From Zoogloea sp021286885 (GTDB lineage Bacteria > Pseudomonadota > Gammaproteobacteria > Burkholderiales > Rhodocyclaceae): DNA of 64,000 bases. Below, piece by piece: positions 51,958 to 61,200 of the stretch; positions within the stretch are counted from its first letter, which is position 1, and each line of letters starts with the position of its first letter. A program made the position numbers and the translations under genes. The notes below the pieces were generated by a model. The model did no database searches. It was not told the origin of the DNA and saw only the letters and a program-made list of their open reading frames with translations. The stretch lies in NCBI RefSeq assembly GCF_041915215.1, contig NZ_JAYSBV010000001.1. One strand, given 5' to 3'.

Positions 51958-52739
51958 TCTGGCTTCACCTTCGACGCAACATGGCGCGTCAGAAACAACC
52001 CCAAAAGGGTTTGCACAAGATTGATAAATGAAAAATATATCGGATCCTCATAGGTTTTTACGAGCGCCCCAAAAAACCCAGCCCGGACCATTTCCACACC
52101 ATGAACCATTGGAAATAAAAGAACACCAGACCGTGCAGAGTCAGGCAACCAGTCAACCATAAATACAGCTCCGGAGAGAGGAAAAAGCAGATAGGCCATC
52201 ACATGCCACACTCTCTCCAAAGACTCCGACATCTCTGTTAGGCAGCCGACAACAAGCCCCAAGCTAACTGCAAACCAACTCAGTAAAGCCCAACCACCCA
52301 GAACGTAGAGAATATCGACAGGCCATGACATCAATCCAGTAAAGACAAAGCAGATAGTCAAAATCGCGAACGATGCACTACCACCTGCAATTTCAAGCAA
52401 AACACGAGCCAGAAGAATATCGAGCACTTTGACATGTCGGTGATACATCAATCCAAGATTGACCTCAATTGCGCGACTACATCTATTTGCGGAATTACGC
52501 CAAACAAGCACAGAAGAGTAGCCAGTCACGGCAAAAGCGATGATCGGGATGGATGAGTACATGTGCAGCTGGGCGAAATACCATAGCCCTGCGATACCTA
52601 GGGTAAACATCATTGGCTCTAGGATTAACCAAAGAACACCCAGACCACTACGACCATAGCGTGTGATAATTTCTCGCAAGAGCAAAGCAAAAATAATTCT
52701 TTGCTGATTGCGCAAACCAGTCAGTAGCTCACTATTCAT
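51954..52739 (-). CDS. kpsM: Capsule ABC exporter permease KpsM
   Basis: 261 residues with six hydrophobic helices and the ABC-2 pattern; ITRYGRSGLGVLWLILEPM near the N-terminus is the conserved entry of the KpsM/Wzm/TagG group. It forms the inner-membrane channel with KpsT. It starts 3 bp after the kpsE stop, in the order kpsE-M-T as in rhizobial rkpRST. Confidence 0.95.
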   Translation of the reverse strand: MNSELLTGLRNQQRIIFALLLREIITRYGRSGLGVLWLILEPMMFTLGIAGLWYFAQLHMYSSIPIIAFAVTGYSSVLVWRNSANRCSRAIEVNLGLMYHRHVKVLDILLARVLLEIAGGSASFAILTICFVFTGLMSWPVDILYVLGGWALLSWFAVSLGLVVGCLTEMSESLERVWHVMAYLLFPLSGAVFMVDWLPDSARSGVLLFPMVHGVEMVRAGFFGALVKTYEDPIYFSFINLVQTLLGLFLTRHVASKVKPE

Positions 52740-52742
52740 AGC

Positions 52743-53843
52743 TCAATCCATATGCTCGCGAACCCCTGCGAATATCATCGCCAAGATACCCCAGGCAACG
52801 AGCCCCGTCAGCAAAGTTGCAAATACGCCTCTCAGTCTCCTGGGCTCCATCGCCGCATCCGGCAAGCTGGGCTGGGCTATCCGCTCAAGATACAATTGCT
52901 GGCGGCGAGCATCATTACGCGCTTGCTCCAAAGATGCCAAGGCAGCAGCCAACTGCTTGTCTGCAAACTCTTTATCAAGTGCCAAGCGCTGAAAATCAAC
53001 CGCTTTACTTGCAAGAGATCGACCACTCCCTGCAATTTTTTGACTCTCAGCGTCAATCTCCCCTTCCAGCATCTGAATCTTCTGTCTCAAGACTGGAATC
53101 TGGGGATTGTTGCTAGCAGAAAACTGAAGTTGTGCCAGTTGTGTTTTGCTGGAGATCAATTCATCTTGCAGCTTAGCAATTTGCTGAAACGGGATGGCGC
53201 TCTGCTTCTCAGGGTCAATAACACCTTTTTGATTACGGTATGAAGCTAGGGCCAAAGCCGCCGCCTTTGCTTTTTCTTCAGCAACAGACACTTCTTGGCT
53301 AGCAAAACGAATCATATCCTGACGACCTCTTTCGTTAAGCTTGTTAACCAACTCTTCCGCACGCAGAAGCAGCTGCTCGTTAATGCTTTTTGCATCAGCC
53401 GCATCAAACGCTCGGACGGTCAGCGTTCCTATTGAAGAAGATGAGTCAACCTGAACACCAACCATTTTCTGATAATAGCGGTGCATATTTTCCATGCTAT
53501 CATCCCAATCAAGCCCCGGAAAACGGCTAAAAATATCGCCTTTAGAAAAAGCACCTTTAACATTCAACTTGGTATCAAGTTGATAAAGAGCGTCCCGGGA
53601 CAGCATGTAATCCTGGACAGTGTAGCTATCGTCTTGAGCGCGCGTAAAACTACTCCCCTTAAGAAGGACTCCTAGAGGAGAGCTACTTTGCTTCTCAGGG
53701 CTTCTAACCACAAACTTTGACTCACTTACATATATATCCGAAGCAAACAACCCGAAATAAAGCACCGCAACAAGCGTCGGAAACAAGACTGAGGCCGCAA
53801 AAATTCTGTGCGTCCCTAGTTTAAAAAGCGGAATCAGTTTCAT
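52743..53843 (-). CDS. kpsE: Capsule export inner-membrane protein KpsE
   Basis: 366 residues from ATG 53843; an ATG at 53861 would add six residues. Two membrane helices (about 17-35 and 340-360) flank a long periplasmic coiled-coil (about 180-320), the polysaccharide co-polymerase layout of KpsE, BexC and CtrB. It links the ABC transporter to the Wza-family channel. Upstream, 45 bp separate it from the AONS-type gene, close to the GC shift. Confidence 0.92.
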   Translation of the reverse strand: MKLIPLFKLGTHRIFAASVLFPTLVAVLYFGLFASDIYVSESKFVVRSPEKQSSSPLGVLLKGSSFTRAQDDSYTVQDYMLSRDALYQLDTKLNVKGAFSKGDIFSRFPGLDWDDSMENMHRYYQKMVGVQVDSSSSIGTLTVRAFDAADAKSINEQLLLRAEELVNKLNERGRQDMIRFASQEVSVAEEKAKAAALALASYRNQKGVIDPEKQSAIPFQQIAKLQDELISSKTQLAQLQFSASNNPQIPVLRQKIQMLEGEIDAESQKIAGSGRSLASKAVDFQRLALDKEFADKQLAAALASLEQARNDARRQQLYLERIAQPSLPDAAMEPRRLRGVFATLLTGLVAWGILAMIFAGVREHMD

Positions 53844-53888
53844 GATATTCTCACAACCCAAGACAAATACAATGCACTAGCACCAGGA

Positions 53889-55235
53889 CTAAGAAATAAA
53901 CCGACTCACCCCTGCCACCGCGTTTAACAGCTTATGGAACTGACTTTCGTCATGTTCCGCACTCAAAAACAATCTCAGCCGCGCCCCCTTCTCTTCCACT
54001 GCCGGGTACACAATCGGCTGAACGTTCACCCCCAGATCAAATAGCCGGTTCGAAAGACGCGTGGCCTTGAGGGAGCTGCCGGTGATCAGGGGAACGATGG
54101 AAAAACCGGCAGAGCTGCCCGTGTCCAGGCCAGCTTCGCGGGCCAGGTGCAGCATCTGCTGGCCATTGTGCTGGAGACGGCGCACGCGTTCGGGTTCGGC
54201 CTGCATGAGTTGCAAGGCCGCCAGGGCTGCCGCTGCCAGGGGGGGTGAAATGCCCACGCTATATACAAAGCCGGGCGCGGCGTATTTCAGGTGATCGATC
54301 AGGGCGGCAGGCCCTGCGATATAACCGCCACACGCCGCCAGGGTCTTGGAGAGGGTTCCCATCCAGATATCCACATCGGTTCCGGCAAGGCCGTAATGCT
54401 CATGGATACCGCGCCCGGTGGCGCCCAGCACGCCCAATGAATGGGCTTCGTCCACCATCAAAAAGGCTTGATGGCGGCGCTTGATGTCGATCAACGTGGG
54501 CAGATCGGGAATGTCGCCGTCCATGCTGTAATGCCCTTCGACGACGATCAGCACCCGTTCGAATTGCTCGCGGATTTCGGCCAGGATGGCATCCAGCGCC
54601 CAGGTGTCGTTATGGGGAAAGCTGCGTCGGGCTGCGCCGGAAAGCTTGATGCCTTCGAGCACGCTGTTGTGGATCAGGCTGTCATGGATGACCAGGTCCC
54701 GGGGGCCGAATAGATAGCCAATGGTCGAGACATTGGTGGCATGTCCGCTCACGAAAACCACGCAATCTTCCACACCATAAAGCGCCGCCAAGGCGGACTC
54801 CAGCGCTCGCTGTATCGGGCGCTCGCCCGCCACCAGGCGGCTGGCCGAGGCAGAGGTGCCGTAGCGTGCCATGGCCTCTTGGGCTGCCTGGTTGACGACG
54901 GGATGCCCGTTCAAGCCCAGATAGTTGTAGCTGGAGAAGTTCAGGTACTCGGCGCCGCCAATCTGGCTCACCGCTCCGGCCACCCCGTCATGGCTGATGA
55001 AAAAGGGGTTGCGCAGGCCAAAGCGGTCTGCGGTGGCCTTGGAGACCAGCATCTTTTCGTAGCCAGGGAAGCGATCAAAGCGGGTCAGGCTCTCTGGCAG
55101 CCGGGAGCGGGCCTGCGGGGCCGTGAGACGATGCTCGGCGCTGTCATGATCTGCCTCGGCGGTGTGGGTCTTACGCCCCAGCACCCGGTTGATCAGCTGG
55201 CTTTTGGCTTTGAGGGTGAAAGGACTTTTGCTCAT
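53889..55235 (-). CDS. AONS/SPT-family PLP acyltransferase (RkpG-like)
   Basis: 448 residues. After a polar leader of about 90 residues comes the alpha-oxoamine synthase fold: YLNFSSYNYLGL, EGHYSMDGDIPDL, VDEAHSLGVLGATGRG and the PLP lysine in GTLSKTLAACGGYI. Enzymes of this family join an acyl thioester to an amino acid with loss of CO2, giving an amino ketone (8-amino-7-oxononanoate, 3-ketosphinganine). It lies 12 bp after the PKS gene, so the PKS-bound acyl chain is the likely donor. The rhizobial RkpG gene stands next to RkpA in the same way. It is not biotin BioF: no other bio gene is near and the leader is unusual. Confidence 0.88.
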   Translation of the reverse strand: MSKSPFTLKAKSQLINRVLGRKTHTAEADHDSAEHRLTAPQARSRLPESLTRFDRFPGYEKMLVSKATADRFGLRNPFFISHDGVAGAVSQIGGAEYLNFSSYNYLGLNGHPVVNQAAQEAMARYGTSASASRLVAGERPIQRALESALAALYGVEDCVVFVSGHATNVSTIGYLFGPRDLVIHDSLIHNSVLEGIKLSGAARRSFPHNDTWALDAILAEIREQFERVLIVVEGHYSMDGDIPDLPTLIDIKRRHQAFLMVDEAHSLGVLGATGRGIHEHYGLAGTDVDIWMGTLSKTLAACGGYIAGPAALIDHLKYAAPGFVYSVGISPPLAAAALAALQLMQAEPERVRRLQHNGQQMLHLAREAGLDTGSSAGFSIVPLITGSSLKATRLSNRLFDLGVNVQPIVYPAVEEKGARLRLFLSAEHDESQFHKLLNAVAGVSRFIS

Positions 55236-55247
55236 ATGTGATACCCG

Positions 55248-58200
55248 TCAATCCAGTCGAACACCTGCTGTTTCTGCGAGGGAACGTGCCCGAAGGGCAA
55301 TCTGGGCCCGATCGTCTTCGCTCATGGCCTCGCCGTGCTGCCTGGCTATGGTTTCGAGCACCTCATCCACGGCGGGGGCAGTACTTTCAGCCGGCCCAGG
55401 CTCAGTCTGCAGCTTTTCGAGGATGCGCTGACTGATCTTGCACAAGCTTGGGGACTCGTTGAGCAACATGACGGGCAGTTGGATGCCCAGCCGTTGCTCC
55501 AAGCCCAGGGCCAACTCCACCGCCATCAGGGAATCCAGCCCCAGATCATGCAAAGGTCGTTGGGGATCGATTCTATCCACCTGAATGGCCAGAATGCGGG
55601 CCACTTCGCGGGCGACCAGCTGACGCACCAGCGCTTCGGCTTCGGCGGGGGATTTGCCCTCAAGTTGAGCGCGAAAATCCTGCTCATCTGCATTGCGCTC
55701 GCTGCTCTCCAGATGGCTGTTGAGCCAGGCAAAGCGCTCGCTGCCCGAGGATGCGAGCAAACGGGAAAGCACGCTCCAGTCCAGATTGGCTACCACCACA
55801 GGGGGCTGCCCGGGCTGGGCCAGTAATTGGCCGAGCTGCTCCAGTGCCTGAGCCGCTCCTAGGGGCGCTTTACCCAAGCGCTGCTCCAGGCTGTCCCGCA
55901 CGGCGGTGTTGCGGGTGAGATAACCCGCATCCCCAATGGGGCCCCAGCCCACGCACAGGGCTGGCAGACCAGCCGCCTGGCGCAGCTGGGCCAGGGCTTC
56001 GAGGGCCATGTTGGCTGCCACGTAATTGCCCTGCCCCGGGTTGCCAATGGCTGTCGTCACCGACGAAAACAGCACAAAATGCTTGAGTGGCAGCCCCAGG
56101 GTGGCTTGGTGAAGATTCCAGGCACCCAAGGCCTTGGGTGCCATGACCCGGGCGATGCGCTCCGCATCCAGCTTCTGCACGATGGCATCGTCGAATACGG
56201 CAGCCGCGTGCACCACTCCAGTCAGGGGGGGCAAATACGTGGAGAGTCGGGCCACGCGCTGGTGCAAGTCTTGGGCATCCGTGACGTCGCACCCATGGGC
56301 CTCCACCTTCACGCCCCGTTGGATCAGCGCCGCGACGGCCTCCCGGGCACCCGGGGTTTCCAGCCCACGCCGCCCCAGCAAGACGAGGTGGTCTACGCCA
56401 GCATCGGCCAGCCAACGGGCCACCTGGAGGCCAAAGCCCGCCAACCCGCCTGTCACCAACCACGTTTGCCCAGGGCCCAAGGTGCTCGGGAGGGACTGGG
56501 TCGCCCCCACATCCAGGGCCGGGCGGGCGTGCTCCAAGGAGACCACAATCTTCCCGATATGGCGCGCTTGCTGCATGGCACGGAAAGCATCCACCACCTG
56601 GCTCGCCGGGAAAACCCGGCTGGGCAAGGGGCTGAGCACGCCTTCGTGGAACAGGGCCATGACTTCACGGAACAGCTTTCCGGCCAAAGCGGGTCGCCCC
56701 GTGAGCAACTGGTCGGCATCAATCCCAAAATAGCTGATGTTGCTCTTGAAGGGGCGCAGCCCCACGGGCGTGTTCTCAAAGAAATCCCGTTTGCCCAATT
56801 CGAGGAAACGGCCAAAGGGCTTGAGGATCTGGAGATTGCGGCGCATGGCCTCTCCGGCCAGGGAGTTGAGCACCACATCCACCCCCTCGCCCCCAGTGGC
56901 CGCCAGCACTTCATCGGCGAAAACCAGGCTGCGAGAGTCAAAAACCCGGTCTGCGCCCAGCAACCGAACAAAATCCCGTTTCTCGTCGCTGCCCGCTGTG
57001 GCAAACACTTCGGCCCCCAAATGGCGGGCCAGCTGGATGGCGGCAATCCCTACGCCCCCCGCCCCCCCATGGATGAGCACCCGCTCGCCGGCTTGTACAT
57101 CGGCCAGATGACGCAAGGCGTAGTAAACCGTAAAGAACACGGTGGGTACCGTTGCAGCGGCTGTATGGGACCAGCCTTCGGGCAGTACGGCCACGGCATC
57201 GGCACGGGTCAGGACATGGCTTGCGAAGCAGGAGGCACCAAACCCCATGACCGCATCCCCCACCTTAAGGTGATGCACCTGGGGCCCAACCCGCGTGACC
57301 ACGCCGGAGAACTCCAGCCCCAGGCTGGCCCCGGCGAAACCGTTTTCCACGGCCTCGTCGGGCAGCAAGCCCATCAGGTACATCACGTCCCGGAAATTGA
57401 GCCCGGTGGCGCGAACGCTGATTTCCAGCTCATGGGGCCCCGGCTGGCGTCGCTCCAGGGGGAGCCAGACCAGATTGCGCAATTGCCCAGCCAGATGGAA
57501 GTCGAGCCGGAAAGGGGTATCGGGGATATTGGAAGTATCGGAGGTATCGGCGCCTTGCATCGGGTGGGCCGGCACAGCCTCCATGCGCAGGGTGTGCCGT
57601 CCTGCAGGACTCAGCAACACTTCTGTGCAGCCATCCGGCCGCAACAGCTCATCCTCCAGAAGCCGAGGAATATGGGATGCAGGCAGGCTCGGGGCCACAT
57701 CCACCAAGGTGGTGCACAGCTCCGGGTGTTCATTCATCACCACCCGGCCCAAGCCCCACAGGGCTGCCGCCACAGGCTGGGTTTCTGCGCCCGCAAAAGC
57801 CCCCCGAGCAACCACCCACAAACGAGGGGCAGCCCCACGCGCACCACGGGTCAGATCCTGGATCTGTGCGGTGAGGGCGGCCACGGCGGGCGCCATATGC
57901 TGCGGGTCAGATCCCCAGTCGCGCATGTAAATCAGATGCTGGGCATGCGGTTCGCACCCAGTGAGGTTTTGATCCTCAGCAGCCCCCAGGCACACCCATA
58001 CCTGTTGCCCCAATGCCCTTAGATGGGCGGCAAGGGCCTGAGCCTCAGGGCGAGAAGCGGCATCTGCAAGCAGCCGCCAGGTCTGTACGGGCCCAGCGGA
58101 GGCCGTCGTCGCCCCCGGAGCCTGGGGTTTAGCCCATAGCAGATAGGCCCCCACCGCAAGCCCGGCCGCTGCGGGCTCTTCAAACAATGTGGGCGACTCA

Positions 58201-61200
58201 AAGCCTGCTTGGTCAAGCACACCATGCCACGCCTGAGGTGGCACCAAGGAAGAAGCATGCCCCCCCTTGGGCAGCGGATGCCACCAGCCAGGCGCCAAGC
58301 CCGCCAGAAGATCCGCCGACCAATCCGGATGACGCTCCGCCAATAGCAGCAACCCCCCGGGCACCAGACGCTGGCGCCAGCGGGCCAGCAAAGACACCGG
58401 CTGGCTGGCGTGGTGCAGCGCATGGTGCACCAGGAGCACATCGTAAGCCTCCGGGAGGCGCTCATCGGGCACCACAGCGCCCTGCTCGTCCAGCTGGGCC
58501 GCCAGGGAGACGCCGTGGGCGACGTGATCGCCTTCGGGTACGCTGCCAGCGCCGTTCAAGCAGGCTTGCACATGCAGCACACGCCCCTCCAGCCTGCCAA
58601 GGGCCCAACGGGCATCGGGCCGAATGTCTGGCCCGCAGATTTCGAGCACGCGCAGCTGCTGCCCTGGGGGCAGTGCATCAAGCATGTGCTCCAGAGCCAT
58701 CAGCACCGCTTGGTGGATGCCCGCATAGGGCGGATCTTGTGTGTGGGCAGCACCGCTCACCGCAGCGGCCCGGAGCTGGGCCAGGAAGGCACCCCGCTCG
58801 GCCCCAGGAGCAAGCAACTCGGGCAGATGCAAACCCACGCGCCCCAGTTGCAATAACTGACGATGACATTCAGGGTGCTCACTCATCAGGGTTTGCCAGA
58901 TGTCGATCGCGGGTGGAAGTTCTGCATCTTCCACCCAGCGCCAGCCCTCAGGGCCCTGCTGGAGCACGCCCTCTTGAGCAAGCAGATCAAGCATCCAGGC
59001 CAGATAAGGGTCGGTTTGGTAGCTCTGCTGCAAGTAAACGAAACCATGGGCGCGCTCCAAAGCCTGCAGGCTTTCCCAGGCCAGAGACAGCACCAGCGCC
59101 TCTTGTAGCGGGAATGCCTCTGCAAACCAGGCTTGGCGCCCGGACGTGGGTTGCTGCGTGGCCTGGAGATATTCCAACAGATGGATGGGCGCAGGCATTT
59201 CGCGCTGGGCCAAGGTATCCGGGTGGGGTGCCGGGCGAGGTGCGAGCCACCAGCGCGACACCTGCTCACGGGTTTTGCTGAGTAGCGGGGCTGCACGCAA
59301 GCGGCAGCCACTCAGGCTGGCCAGCAACACGCCCGCCTCGTCGAACAACTCCAGATCCATCACGACCGAACGGGTACCGCGCTTACGTAACCGAGCCCTG
59401 AAAGCGTGGAGTGCGCCCCCTTGATGCCAAGTGAGGCGTCCCGTCTTGACCGGCAGGAAGGCCACACCATACCCGGTGCGGATCTGATCCCGGAAGAAAT
59501 CCACCAGGCTTTGGTAGCACACATCCAGCAAGGCCGGATGGAGGTGGTAAGCCGTCAGCGCCAAATGTGCAGGGCAGCGCAGCCAGGCTTCAAGACAATC
59601 CTGCTCAACCCAAACCCGATCCAGCCCCTGAAATGCGGGGCCATAGCCCAGCCCCAGACGCTCTGTCAGGGCGTAGTGATCCTGGGACGAGTACTGAACG
59701 CCTGTTGGCGATATGGCAGGAATGCCCAGAACCGGCACCCCGGCCAGCCCACCAAGCAAGCGCCCCGCTGCATGCAGGGTCCAGGCCTCATCCGACAGGC
59801 GCGGCCTGGCAAGAATGCGGAAACTGCCGTCCCGGTCGTTGATTTCGAAGCGCAGGCTACGGGACTGCTCCCCGTCAAACACCAGGGGTGCCAGAATATC
59901 CAGCTCCTCAACCGCCAGCACGCCCTCGCCCAACCACTGCCGGCCTGCCGCCAGGGCCAGTTCCAGATAGCCCGCTCCGGGAAAAACAACAGCCCCCCCC
60001 ACCTGATGATCAGCCAGCCAGGGCACAATTTGGGAATCCAGCACATTTTCCCAGACATGGGGGGCCTCAGGCAGGGGCCAACCCAGCAAGGGGTGCACAC
60101 GTCGCCGCTCTATAGCCCGCAGGGATTCCCGGGTGCGTCCGTGCCAGTGCGCCTCTTTTTGCCAGGGGTAGCTGGGCAAAACGCAGGGCCTGGCGGGTAG
60201 TGGGAAGTGGCTCCCCAAATCCGGGTGTGCTTCGAGTAACTGCACCCGCAAAGCGACCTCCCGCACCCGGGTCAAGCCTTCTCCCTGCTGGCGCGAACTA
60301 GGCAGCACTCGCCCCTGGACACCCACCGCATCCAGATTGTCCCGGATATAGCGCTGCAAAATGGCATGGGGGGAGATTTCGACAAACACCCTGCAGCCCT
60401 GCTCCACCAGACTGGTCATCGCACGAGCAAACTGCACAGGCTCGCGCACATTCCGCCACCAGTAATCGGCGTCCAGAGCCTCACCTTCCAGCAGAGCCCC
60501 CGTGACGGTGGATACAAACTGGGCCTCATGGGCCGGCCCAGGGTGCAGCCCTGCCAGATCCCGGGCCAATCGGCCACGCACCGGCTCCATATAGGGGCTA
60601 TGAAAGGCGTAATCCAGATCCAGCAAGCGGAAGAACTTATGCCGGGCCTTCAGCGCAGCCCCAATCTGCTCCAAGGCCATCAGCGGGCCGGAGAGCGTGA
60701 GGTTATCCGGGCTGTTAACGCCGGCAACCACCACGTTCTCCACATTCAACTCAGCCAGCAAGGGGAACAGTTCGGCCTCGGCCAAGCCGACAACAGCCAT
60801 ACGCCCCTGCCCCCGGGTTTGACCCTGGGCTTGGCTGCGGGCCACGATGAGCCTTACGGCCTGATCCAGATCCAGCACCCCTGCCGCCCAGGCCGCCGCA
60901 ATCTCACCCACGCTATGTCCGGCAACCGCCTGGGGGCGTACCCCCAGATCACGCAACAACAGGGTCAAACCCACTTGAATGGCAAACAGCAGGGGCTGGG
61001 CGACGCTTGTATCGTTTAGCCGGGCATCTGGTGCGGCAGCCTGCAACTCGGCCAGTACAGAAAAACCCGCCAAGGGCTGCATACGGGCATCCAGATCACT
61101 CAGGATCTGGGCAAAACGCGGGGACTCGGCCAACAGGCGACATCCCATCCCATGCCACTGGGCGCCGTTGCCGGCGTACACAAAGGCGAGCCCCCCGGCT

